From an uncultured Porphyromonadaceae bacterium (lineage in GTDB: Bacteria > Bacteroidota > Bacteroidia > Bacteroidales > Muribaculaceae), in assembly GCA_900550395.1 (NCBI GenBank), contig URSD01000026.1, positions 1-38,895 of the forward strand: DNA of 38,895 nucleotides, read 5' to 3'. The notes below the pieces were generated by a model. That model saw only the letters and a program-made list of their open reading frames with translations, was not told the DNA's origin and searched no databases. The stretch's first letter is position 1; each line of letters begins with the position of its first letter. The position numbers and the translations under genes were made by a program. Positions 7,954 through 15,672 of this stretch are shown here, piece by piece.

Positions 7954-8208
7954 ATGAAAAAAGACATTCATCCCTCCAACTATCGTGAAGTGGTGTTCAA
8001 AGACATGTCGAACGACGAGATCTTCATCACCCGTTCGACCGTAGCATCCCGCGAGACCATCACCGTGGACGGCGTTGAGTATCCTCTGGTAAAGCTTGAA
8101 ATCACCAGCTCTTCGCACCCCTTCTTCACCGGCAAGCAGAAGCTCGTCGACACCGCCGGCCGCGTCGACAAGTTCATGAGCCGCTACGGCAACCGCAACA
8201 AGAAGTAA
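7954..8208 (+). CDS. rpmE2: 50S ribosomal protein L31 type B
   Basis: An 84-residue protein of the large ribosomal subunit. It begins MKKDIHPSNYREVVFKD and contains the SSSHPFFTGKQKLVDTAGRVDKFMSRY region typical of type B L31. No cysteine is present, so this is the zinc-free form. It is a single-gene transcription unit between the divergent glyS operon and the convergent DUF1015 gene, with its own promoter and a hairpin after the stop. Confidence 0.97.
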   Translation: MKKDIHPSNYREVVFKDMSNDEIFITRSTVASRETITVDGVEYPLVKLEITSSSHPFFTGKQKLVDTAGRVDKFMSRYGNRNKK

Positions 8209-8233
8209 GCCGCCGCACCACACAAGACGCATC

Positions 8234-8270
8234 AAGCGCCGCCCCGGATTTCACTCCGCGGGCGGCGCTT
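8234..8270. terminator. Hairpin between convergent genes
   Basis: Arms aagcgccgccc (8234-8244) and gggcggcgctt (8260-8270) are perfectly complementary over 11 bp with a 15-base loop. It separates the L31 gene from the convergent DUF1015 gene. A long T-tract is lacking on either strand, so termination strength is uncertain. Confidence 0.7.
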
Positions 8271-8292
8271 GGCGTATATACTGTTCTCGGCG

Positions 8293-9537
8293 TCAGTCGA
8301 GCTTGTGGATGACGAGGCCGGAGCGAAGTTTGGGCTCGAACCAGGTAGTCTTGGGAGGCATGATGTTGCCGGTGTCGGCAATGCGCATCAGCTGGTCCAT
8401 CGACACGGGGAAGAGGGCGAGGGCCACGGCCATTTCGCCGCTGTCGACGCGGCGCTTGAGCTCGCCGAGGCCGCGTATGCCGCCCACGAAGTCGATGCGC
8501 TTGTCGGAACGCAGGTCGGTGATGCCGAGGATGTCGCGCAGAATGAGGTCGCTGCTCACGGTCACATCCAGGGAGCCGATCGGGTCGTTGTCGTCGTATG
8601 TTCCGGGGCGGGCCGTCAGCGAGTACCAGCGCCCTTCGAGATACAGCGAGAAGTTGTGCAGACGCTGAGGGGCATAGATGGCGGTGCCCATGTCCTCGAC
8701 CTCGAAGCCGAATTGCAGTTTCTCAAGGAACTCGGCGGGCGAGAGGCCGTTGAGGTCGCGCACCACGCGGTTGTAGTCGATAATCTTGAGATGCGAGGCA
8801 GGGAACGCCACGGCCAGAAAGTAGTTGTACTCCTCGTCGCCGGTATGGTTGGGATTCAGGCGTGCTTTCTCGTTTCCCACGAGGGCTGCGGCAGCCGTGC
8901 GGTGATGGCCGTCGGCGATGTAGAGATAGGGAATCTTGGCGAAAGCCTCGGTGATGGCGGCGATAGTGGCGTCGTCGTCCACAACCCAGAAGGTGTGGCC
9001 GAAACCGTCCGGAGCGACGAAGTCATATTCGGGCTCACCGGCTGTCACCTGTGCTATTATATCCTCAAGCTTGCGGTTGTCGGGGAAGGCGAAGAACACC
9101 GGCTCTATGTTGGCGTTCTGTATGCGTACGTGGCGCATGCGGTCTTCCTCCTTGTCGCGGCGCGTGAGCTCATGCTTTTTGATGCGCCCCTCCATGTAGT
9201 CGTCGACGTTGGCAGCCACGACGATGCCGTACTGCGTGCGGCCGTCCATAGTCTGGGCATATATATAATAGTGCTCCTTGTCATCCTGTACCAGCCAGCC
9301 GTTCTGCTGAAACGCCTTGAAGTTGTCGACCGCTTTGTCGTAGACTTCCGGAGCGTGCTCGTCCTGTCCGGGTGCGAAGTCTATCTCGGGTTTGATTATA
9401 TGGTAGAGCGATTTGGGGTTTCCCTGAGCTTCGGTGCGCGCTTCCTCGCTGTTGAGCACATCGTAGGGGCGGGATGCCACCTCGGTGACGTGCTGCCGCG
9501 GAGGGCGTACGCCCTTGAATGGTTTGACTTTTGCCAT
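8293..9537 (-). CDS. DUF1015 family protein
   Basis: A 414-residue soluble protein of a family with no firmly assigned activity. The N-terminus MAKVKPFKGVRPPRQHVTEVASRPYDVLNSEEAR and the central YIADGHHRTAAAALVG motif (ADGHHR) are the family hallmarks. No signal peptide or membrane segment is seen. In many Bacteroidales this gene sits beside serine biosynthesis genes (serC, serA), from memory; that neighbourhood is absent here. It has its own promoter, which overlaps the end of the acyltransferase array. Confidence 0.88.
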   Translation of the reverse strand: MAKVKPFKGVRPPRQHVTEVASRPYDVLNSEEARTEAQGNPKSLYHIIKPEIDFAPGQDEHAPEVYDKAVDNFKAFQQNGWLVQDDKEHYYIYAQTMDGRTQYGIVVAANVDDYMEGRIKKHELTRRDKEEDRMRHVRIQNANIEPVFFAFPDNRKLEDIIAQVTAGEPEYDFVAPDGFGHTFWVVDDDATIAAITEAFAKIPYLYIADGHHRTAAAALVGNEKARLNPNHTGDEEYNYFLAVAFPASHLKIIDYNRVVRDLNGLSPAEFLEKLQFGFEVEDMGTAIYAPQRLHNFSLYLEGRWYSLTARPGTYDDNDPIGSLDVTVSSDLILRDILGITDLRSDKRIDFVGGIRGLGELKRRVDSGEMAVALALFPVSMDQLMRIADTGNIMPPKTTWFEPKLRSGLVIHKLD

Positions 9538-9585
9538 GACGGATTTTTATTTTGGGTTTTGAGGTAGTAACAATTTCGTCAAAGG

Positions 9586-9617
9586 CAAAGTTAAGCACTC
9601 TGCGCCATACGGGCAAA
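9586..9617 (-). promoter_or_regulatory. DUF1015 gene promoter
   Basis: On the minus strand TTTG (9614-9617), 20 bases, TAACTTTG (9586-9593) closely matches the consensus. The -33 box directly abuts the last base of the upstream acyltransferase gene. Confidence 0.78.
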
Positions 9618-10643
9618 TTATCTCATGTGTTTTTCAACATGCTGCGCGCAAGCCCAAGGAATGTAGCGCACACAAAGCCATATCACACCCGGCATGACGG
9701 CAAGCGTAATCAGCGCCGCGAGCCGGATGTCGAGCCCGGAATCGATAAGCATCCGCAGCATGGGATAGTGTGTCACGAGCACCACTATGGAGTAGCGGCC
9801 CATATAGCTCACGTAGGGCAGTCGCTGAAGCAGAAATGCCACCGCCCAGACAAACAGAATAGTCAGAACCGGGCACATGATAATCGAGAACACCGAAGTA
9901 TCGAACACAAGAAAGCACCACGACACTGTCCCGGGATCAATCACGGCGCAGCCGACTCCCGAGCACAACGCCAGAAGAACGGCCGTACGCACCGCGCCAC
10001 GCTTGCGGCGGTCAAGCTTCAGCACACCTAGGCGAACAGCCAAATGACCTATAAACAGATAGGGCAACATGGCCGCGCCATTGAACACGCCGATTCTATA
10101 CACAAACTTATGCACCGATTCACTTTCCGAAGGCAGCCAGCGCATCGCATAAGCTATTGTAAGCGCCGACAGAGCCACGCTGATGGCTGTTGCGGCGACT
10201 ATACCACGGGCTCCGCGCTCCGCGAGCATATGCAGTACGTACATCATCAGAGAGCCCATGAACAATGCACGGAGAAACCACAGCGGGATGTTGGTATAGG
10301 AAGTCAGATAGGCCACCCATTGCGACGGCCGCGTGATATTGCCCAGCGACCATTGCGTCCACGGCACCGTCTGAATCAGCAGACCGCCAAGCGCACCAAA
10401 TACAAGAATAGGCACGACAAGGAGCTTGAATTTGTGCCAAAAGAAATACCCAAACGAGCTGTAACGACTGAAAAACAATCCTGACAGCAGAAAGTAGAGG
10501 GGCAGGCAGCCGGTCATCCATGTATCCAAAAAACGCATGTTATCCGGTAAACCGTCAAGTAAACCGGCATTATTCACCACAATGAGGATGATGCACATCC
10601 CCTTCATCAGGTCTATGTACTCAATACGCTTTTTGGATTCCAT
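9618..10643 (-). CDS. Membrane acyltransferase (AT3 family), array copy E, His25 replaced
   Basis: Fifth and last gene of the leftward array, 341 residues, an integral membrane protein with about ten hydrophobic segments of the acyltransferase_3 family, which moves acyl (often acetyl) groups to surface sugars. The start at 10643 (MESKKRIEYIDLMKG) is shared with the paralogues. In family members a basic residue and a His eleven positions later in the first membrane segment are important. Here K14 is kept but position 25 is Asn (VVNNAG) where copies A-D have His. The codon is aat rather than cat or cac. The later GRYSIVVLVTHYP motif is intact. The C-terminus (ACAQHVEKHMR) lacks the tail shared by copies B-D. 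Activity is therefore doubtful or altered. Confidence 0.88.
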   Translation of the reverse strand: MESKKRIEYIDLMKGMCIILIVVNNAGLLDGLPDNMRFLDTWMTGCLPLYFLLSGLFFSRYSSFGYFFWHKFKLLVVPILVFGALGGLLIQTVPWTQWSLGNITRPSQWVAYLTSYTNIPLWFLRALFMGSLMMYVLHMLAERGARGIVAATAISVALSALTIAYAMRWLPSESESVHKFVYRIGVFNGAAMLPYLFIGHLAVRLGVLKLDRRKRGAVRTAVLLALCSGVGCAVIDPGTVSWCFLVFDTSVFSIIMCPVLTILFVWAVAFLLQRLPYVSYMGRYSIVVLVTHYPMLRMLIDSGLDIRLAALITLAVMPGVIWLCVRYIPWACAQHVEKHMR

Positions 10644-10707
10644 TTTTGAGGGGCTTATTGTAAGGCTGGGCGCAAGCCCAGGGAATATAACGCACACACA
10701 GCCGTAT
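10600..10707 (-). repeat. 108-bp cassette junction D/E
   Basis: This stretch spans the end of copy D and the start of copy E and is nearly identical to 11627-11734 and 12651-12758. It encodes the tail WACAQPYNKPLKNGIQ of one gene and MESKKRIEYIDLMKG of the next. Confidence 0.88.
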
Positions 10708-11670
10708 AACAAATGGCAAAATGGAAAGAACAATGAGCAATATCAGCCATGGATTCAGACCAAAGGCAGAAAGCGACATTACCAGTGGATAATGAGTCAC
10801 AAGCACAATTATAGAGTATCGCCCGACATAGCTGACGAAAGGCACACGCTGCACCAAAAAAGAAGCCGACCAGACAAAGACAATTGCAACCCAAGGACTT
10901 ACAGCAATCGAATATGTCGGAGTAAAAAAAACGAGCCTTGCCCAGCCAATGTGTGCTGCATCGATAAGGACAGAGCCTGCTACAAACGAGATTAAAAAGA
11001 CGATAGCCACGCTAACAGTTACTTTGAGATTGGAGCGATTCAGCTTTAGGACACCAAGACGCACAGCAAAAAAACCTGCAAGGAAATAGGGGAAAAGAGC
11101 CATGGCATGAAATAAGCCACAACGCAGAAAAATCTTCTTATTTACAACATCCATCGACGGAAGACAGTTAATAGATAAACACACTGATATTCCAGAGATT
11201 ACCACACTGATTACTATAACCGACAAAACGCCAACTACCCCTCGTTCTGCCACGTTATACAAACCATACATCAACAATGATGCGACAAACAATGCACGCA
11301 GAAACCAAAGCGGCCCATTTGTAAATCTTGTCACATGTCCCACCCACATCGAAAACCGCGTGAGACCATCATATGACCACGGTTGCCAAGGCACCGACAT
11401 AATTATTATTGCCCCCAGAGGTGCGAACACAAGAATTGGAACAACCAACATTCGGAACTTACGCCAAAAAAAATCGCTGAAAGAGCCATAGTTCTTAAAA
11501 AACATTCCGGATAGAAAAAAATACAACGGCATCCGACCTGACAGCATCATCCAAAAGAAATTACTTCCAAAGTCGACATAGCGCATTACTCCGCTGTGGT
11601 TCATCACCACGAGGATAATGCATATGCCCTTCATCAGGTCTATATATTCAATACGCTTCTTGGATTCCAT
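10621..11670 (-). CDS. Membrane acyltransferase (AT3 family), array copy D
   Basis: 349 residues, same family and topology as its neighbours, probably O-acylating a surface glycan. K14 and H25 (MKGICIILVVMNH) and the late GRYSIIVLVTHYP motif are present. The start at 11670 matches the paralogues; the open frame continues 15 codons further but those codons belong to the tail of copy C. The interior is visibly more AT-rich than in the other copies: 11161-11220 has 19 G or C of 60 by hand count. The two ends are almost identical in sequence to the other copies. This pattern suggests a diverged or imported middle with ends kept alike by recombination. It overlaps copy E by 23 bases. Confidence 0.9.
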   Translation of the reverse strand: MESKKRIEYIDLMKGICIILVVMNHSGVMRYVDFGSNFFWMMLSGRMPLYFFLSGMFFKNYGSFSDFFWRKFRMLVVPILVFAPLGAIIIMSVPWQPWSYDGLTRFSMWVGHVTRFTNGPLWFLRALFVASLLMYGLYNVAERGVVGVLSVIVISVVISGISVCLSINCLPSMDVVNKKIFLRCGLFHAMALFPYFLAGFFAVRLGVLKLNRSNLKVTVSVAIVFLISFVAGSVLIDAAHIGWARLVFFTPTYSIAVSPWVAIVFVWSASFLVQRVPFVSYVGRYSIIVLVTHYPLVMSLSAFGLNPWLILLIVLSILPFVIRLCVRYIPWACAQPYNKPLKNGIQKAY

Positions 11671-11734
11671 TTTTGAGGGGCTTATTGTAAGGCTGGGCGC
11701 AGGCCCAGGGAACATAGCGCACGCACAGCCATAT
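11627..11734 (-). repeat. 108-bp cassette junction C/D
   Basis: Second copy of the junction block, 1,027 bases from the D/E block, covering the end of copy C and the start of copy D. Confidence 0.88.
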
Positions 11735-12694
11735 GACGGCCGGCATAACGGCGAGTACTATCAGAAGAGCCATCCACGGCGAGAGACCATAGCCGCGAAG
11801 CGCTGTCACCAACGGATAATGAGTCACGAGCACCACTATAGAGTAGCGCCCCATGTAGCTGACATAAGGCAGCCGTTGCAGCAAAAATGACACGGCCCAC
11901 ACAAAAAGAATTGTCAGCACCGGGCACAGCACTATTGACAACGCAGAAGAATAGAACGTCAGAGAGTGCCATAGGCAGACACCTACATCTATCATCGAAC
12001 CGGTGCATAAGGATAGCAACATAACCACAATTGCAGCCACAACCGCCCTGCGGCTGGAACGCCTCAACCGCAGCAAGCCGAGACGCACTGCTAAATGTCC
12101 CGCGACCAAAAATGGCAATAGAGCCATAGCGTTGAAGATACCGCAACGAATGACTATTTTCTGTCCTATATCATCCATCGTCGGCAAAAAATCAATGGAA
12201 AAATATATTGTCAGCACCGAGGCGGCAACACTGACAGCAAAAGCAGCCACAAGGCCACATACGCCGCGTTCAGCCATACGATGCAGGCCATACATCATCA
12301 GTGATCCAACAAACAACGCCCGCAGAAACCATAACGGGCCATTTGTAAACACGGTCATATAGGAAAGCCACCGAGAGGGCCTGGTGATATTGTCCAGCGA
12401 CCACTGCGTCCACGGCACGGTCTGCATGAACAGGCCACCCAATGGGGCAAACACAAGTATGGGCACAACCAACATCCGAAATTTACGCCGAAAGAATGTA
12501 CCAAACGAGCCATACCGTTTGAAAAACAGACCGGACAGAAGAAAATAAAGCGGCATACGGCCTGAAAACAAAAGCATAAAAGCGCCTCCTCCGAATTTCA
12601 GTTCAGACAGCACCCCGCTATGAGTCATCACAACGAGGATGATGCAGATGCCCTTCATCAGGTCTATGTACTCAATACGCTTCTTGGATTCCAT
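11648..12694 (-). CDS. Membrane acyltransferase (AT3 family), array copy C
   Basis: 348 residues with the same layout as copies B, D and E. K14 and H25 (MKGICIILVVMTH) are present, as is GRYSIVVLVTHYP near the C-terminus. Membrane segments include LYFLLSGLFF and LRALFVGSLMMYGLH. The C-terminal tail PYNKPLKNGIQEAY is encoded by the start region of copy D in another frame, so the genes overlap by 23 bases and are probably translationally coupled. The acyl group and sugar acceptor cannot be read from sequence. Confidence 0.92.
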   Translation of the reverse strand: MESKKRIEYIDLMKGICIILVVMTHSGVLSELKFGGGAFMLLFSGRMPLYFLLSGLFFKRYGSFGTFFRRKFRMLVVPILVFAPLGGLFMQTVPWTQWSLDNITRPSRWLSYMTVFTNGPLWFLRALFVGSLMMYGLHRMAERGVCGLVAAFAVSVAASVLTIYFSIDFLPTMDDIGQKIVIRCGIFNAMALLPFLVAGHLAVRLGLLRLRRSSRRAVVAAIVVMLLSLCTGSMIDVGVCLWHSLTFYSSALSIVLCPVLTILFVWAVSFLLQRLPYVSYMGRYSIVVLVTHYPLVTALRGYGLSPWMALLIVLAVMPAVIWLCVRYVPWACAQPYNKPLKNGIQEAY

Positions 12695-12758
12695 TTTTGA
12701 GGGGCTTATTGTAAGGCAGGGCGCAGGCCCAGGGAATATAGCGCACGCACAGCCATAT
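12651..12758 (-). repeat. 108-bp cassette junction B/C
   Basis: Third copy of the junction block, 1,024 bases from the C/D block, covering the end of copy B and the start of copy C. Confidence 0.88.
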
Positions 12759-13718
12759 AACCAAAGGCATAACGGCGAGTACTATCAGAAGTACCGGCCA
12801 CGGCGACAGGCCATAGCCGCGAAGCGCTGTCACCAATGGATAATGAGTCACGAGCACCACTAAGGAATATCGGCCCATGTAGTTCACATAAGGCACGCGT
12901 TGCAGCAAAAATGACACAGACCAAATGAAAACGGCAGTCAACACAGGGCACAGCACAAGCGACGGTACAGATGTGTCAAACACAAGAAAATACCACGAGA
13001 CCACGCCGGGATCAATCACAGCACAAGCCACACCGGAAAATAAGGCCAGAACAGCAGCCATCCATGTCGTCCTGCGATTACGGCGATTCAGCGTCAAAAC
13101 TCCGAGCCGTATTGCCACATGACCCGCGAGCAGGAAAGGCAGAAGCGCCAGTGCATTGAAAATGCCACAGCGAAGCACCAGCTTGTACGCGGCATCGCTC
13201 ATAGTCGGCAGCATGTCTACGGAAAACACTATTGTCAGAGCCGACGCTGTCACACAGACAATGGCCGACGCTGCAATGCCACGGACGCCGCGTTCACAAA
13301 GACAATGCAGGCCGTACATAATCAGCGACCCGATGAACAAGGCTCGCAGGAACCACAGCGGCATATTGGTGTACGAAGTAAGATACGCCACCCACTGCGC
13401 GGGGCGCATTATATTCTCCAGCGACCACTGCGTCCACGGCACAGTCTGCATGAACAGGCCGCCCAACGGAGCAAACACAAGTATAGGGATCACGAGCATC
13501 CGAAATTTGTGCCAAAAGAATGTGCCGAACGAGCCGTAACGCTTGAAAAACAGCCCCGACAGCAGAAAATACAGCGGCATACTGCCTGCGAACAGCACAT
13601 TGATGATGCTGAGTTCAGGCCGCAAATCGCGCATCGCCCCGCAATGGTTCATAACCACGAGGATGATGCATATACCCTTCATCAAGTCTATGTACTCAAT
13701 CCTCTTTTCAGACTCCAT
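12672..13718 (-). CDS. Membrane acyltransferase (AT3 family), array copy B
   Basis: 348 residues; start MESEKRIEYIDLMKG at 13718. K14/H25 (MKGICIILVVMNH) and the late GRYSLVVLVTHYP motif are intact. It is closest by eye to copies C and E: the stretch GSFGTFFWHKFRMLVIPILVFAPLGG and the segment PWTQWSLEN are nearly shared. It overlaps copy A by 31 bases and copy C by 23. In context it belongs to one leftward transcription unit starting at copy A. Confidence 0.92.
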   Translation of the reverse strand: MESEKRIEYIDLMKGICIILVVMNHCGAMRDLRPELSIINVLFAGSMPLYFLLSGLFFKRYGSFGTFFWHKFRMLVIPILVFAPLGGLFMQTVPWTQWSLENIMRPAQWVAYLTSYTNMPLWFLRALFIGSLIMYGLHCLCERGVRGIAASAIVCVTASALTIVFSVDMLPTMSDAAYKLVLRCGIFNALALLPFLLAGHVAIRLGVLTLNRRNRRTTWMAAVLALFSGVACAVIDPGVVSWYFLVFDTSVPSLVLCPVLTAVFIWSVSFLLQRVPYVNYMGRYSLVVLVTHYPLVTALRGYGLSPWPVLLIVLAVMPLVIWLCVRYIPWACALPYNKPLKNGIQEAY

Positions 13719-14668
13719 CGTATCGTTTTTTCACCGAAAATGAACGGAACAAGGCGTTCGCACGCATACATAGCCACGGGAAGAGCCCCAAGCATAAGCA
13801 GCCCGGCTTGATCTCTGTCACATCCGAGCCACGCTATAAACGCAAGCAATATTAAATAATGAAGCACCAGCACCTGCATGGTGCGCCGCCCGAGAGCCGC
13901 CAGCGGCCGGAATCCGCGCAGCATACATGCCAGCGCCCATATTGCAACTATACCCAGTATGGCGCATGCCGTGACTATCGTCCAGGTCTCGCCGGTCTCC
14001 TGATAATGCCACCGCATACGGCCCGGATTGAGGATACAGGCTGCCGCAAGCGACACAACAAATACGCCGAGGGCAACCACACGCGAAGGCTGAAAATTTT
14101 TCAGCCACACGGAGCACATATGGCCCAGCCACATATACATCACCATCGACGCCGCCTCATGAATACCGAGATTGCGCAACGGCCAGTCAGTGCCGAACGA
14201 CACCACGATCCACGACATGGCCGCGAAAACCGCCATAACAGCCGTCTGCCACACTATACCGGCCGGAAGCCACGCTGCACATCTGGCTAAAATAATAGCG
14301 AAAAACAGCGCCCGCAGAAAATACAGCGGCGTATTGGGGCCGATAAACAGCCAACGATGCAACTCACCGACACTCACGGGAGGAGAGTCCATCAAGGCGG
14401 AAACAGTCACACCTGACACAATGGCAAATACCAGCCACGGCACCAGCAGACGCCTGGCACTGTGCACGGCCACCGTGCCTATGCCACGGCCCACCGGCAG
14501 AAAAAGTCCCGACACGAAGAAGAACATCGGCATGTTCATGCACAGATATACGCGCGTCAGCACATGCGTATCGGCATCAGGCAGCCAGAAGCAATGCTGC
14601 ATCACTACCAGAATGATGCACAGGCCTTTCATTATATCAGGGACATCGAGCCGGGTCTTTTTCTCCAT
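13688..14668 (-). CDS. Membrane acyltransferase (AT3 family), array copy A
   Basis: First gene of the array, 326 residues, the most divergent member. It keeps MKGLCIILVVMQH (K14, H25), a FFVSGLFLPVGRG segment and GRRTMQVLVLHYLI near the end, so it is the same family. Its last residues (RWSLKRGLST) are encoded by the start of copy B in another frame, as at the other junctions, although the sequence is not the 108-bp block. A TAATTTTG box lies seven bases before the ATG. It may be the older member onto which the B-E cassettes were added, or a functionally distinct enzyme. Confidence 0.9.
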   Translation of the reverse strand: MEKKTRLDVPDIMKGLCIILVVMQHCFWLPDADTHVLTRVYLCMNMPMFFFVSGLFLPVGRGIGTVAVHSARRLLVPWLVFAIVSGVTVSALMDSPPVSVGELHRWLFIGPNTPLYFLRALFFAIILARCAAWLPAGIVWQTAVMAVFAAMSWIVVSFGTDWPLRNLGIHEAASMVMYMWLGHMCSVWLKNFQPSRVVALGVFVVSLAAACILNPGRMRWHYQETGETWTIVTACAILGIVAIWALACMLRGFRPLAALGRRTMQVLVLHYLILLAFIAWLGCDRDQAGLLMLGALPVAMYACERLVPFIFGEKTIRWSLKRGLST

Positions 14669-14675
14669 CGCACTG

Positions 14676-14683
14676 CAAAATTA
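14676..14683 (-). promoter_or_regulatory. Acyltransferase array -7 box
   Basis: TAATTTTG on the minus strand fits TAnnTTTG and is only seven bases from the ATG at 14668, predicting a leaderless or very short-leader transcript. No good -33 TTTG is seen at the right distance. Confidence 0.5.
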
Positions 14684-14803
14684 CACATAATTGCGCATAC
14701 ACACGGACAGTTAGACGTTAAAAATCACTGCGGCGGCGAATGCGCCAGAAGCCCCGTTAACACCCATTAACATTTATACGTACTACACTTGCTATTTTTT
14801 GCG

Positions 14804-14811
14804 TAATTTTG
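14804..14811 (+). promoter_or_regulatory. GlsA-like gene -7 box
   Basis: TAATTTTG fits TAnnTTTG, 18 bases before the ATG at 14830. The TTG upstream is too close, so only the -7 element is supported. Confidence 0.5.
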
Positions 14812-14829
14812 TGACTAAATACGCTGAAT

Positions 14830-15672
14830 ATGGCACAGAATGCAGACGGACCCATACGCATCGACCTCCGCCGGGTGCTCGCCGAGCGCCTCGGGCGCTG
14901 GAACGCACTCGTGCCCGGATGGTTGCGCCGCAAGGCCGAACGCATCATCTGCCAGGACCGCCTCAACGCCCTGCTGGAGCACAACTATCCGAAGCGCGGG
15001 GCCGACTTCTGCCGCGGCGTATTAAGCGAACTCAACGTAAGCGTGGAACTGCGTGGCACCGACCGTCTGCCCTCGCGCCACGACACCCGGGTGCTCTTCG
15101 TGTGCAATCATCCCCTCGGCGGCCTTGACGGCATGGCCCTGATTGCCTGCCTGAGCGACTACTTCGGGCGTCAGCTTCAGGTGGTGGTCAACGACCTGCT
15201 CATGGCCGTAGAGCCGCTGCGCGACTGCTTCGTGCCCGTCAACAAGCACGGCGCGCAGAGCCGTCATGCAGCCAGCACTCTGGAGACTGTCATGGCCTCC
15301 GACGCCCCAGTGCTGATGTTTCCGGCGGGACTTTGCTCCCGGCAGGCCGACGACGGCACCGTGGCCGACCTGCGCTGGAACAAGATGTTTCTGCGTAAAG
15401 CCATAGACTACCGCCGCGACGTCGTGCCCCTCTACTTCGACGGCCGCAACAGCGATTCTTTCTACCGCGCAGCCCGCAGGCGCGTGCGTTCGGGACTGCG
15501 CTTCAATCTCGAGATGCTGCTGCTCCCGCGCGAGGTCTTCGCCAGCAGCGGCAGCCATTTCAGCGTCACCTGCGGCCGCATCATTCCCTGGCAGCAGCTG
15601 GGCAAGCCATGCGAGGCCGAGGCTGCTCGCATCCGTCAAATCGTGTACAACATACCATCATGGACAAGATAA
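14830..15672 (+). CDS. PlsC-like O-acyltransferase, GlsA/OlsA-type
   Basis: A 280-residue acyltransferase of the lysophospholipid acyltransferase superfamily. The active-site motif is NHPLGGLDG with H94 and D100; this spacing is one residue longer than the classic H-x4-D. A second motif, FPAGLCSR at 164-171, replaces the usual FPEGTRS. Bacteroidota proteins of this form add the ester-linked acyl chain to monoacyl aminolipids (glycine lipid in B. thetaiotaomicron, ornithine lipid in others). The partner N-acyltransferase follows with a 13-base overlap, which supports this role. The amino acid head group cannot be decided here. Confidence 0.82.
   Translation: MAQNADGPIRIDLRRVLAERLGRWNALVPGWLRRKAERIICQDRLNALLEHNYPKRGADFCRGVLSELNVSVELRGTDRLPSRHDTRVLFVCNHPLGGLDGMALIACLSDYFGRQLQVVVNDLLMAVEPLRDCFVPVNKHGAQSRHAASTLETVMASDAPVLMFPAGLCSRQADDGTVADLRWNKMFLRKAIDYRRDVVPLYFDGRNSDSFYRAARRRVRSGLRFNLEMLLLPREVFASSGSHFSVTCGRIIPWQQLGKPCEAEAARIRQIVYNIPSWTR

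Noticed and set aside
8269..9567. 432-codon open frame on the plus strand opposite the DUF1015 gene
   Set aside because: It covers the DUF1015 gene and its promoter almost exactly and has no recognisable motif; DUF1015 conservation on the other strand is clear.
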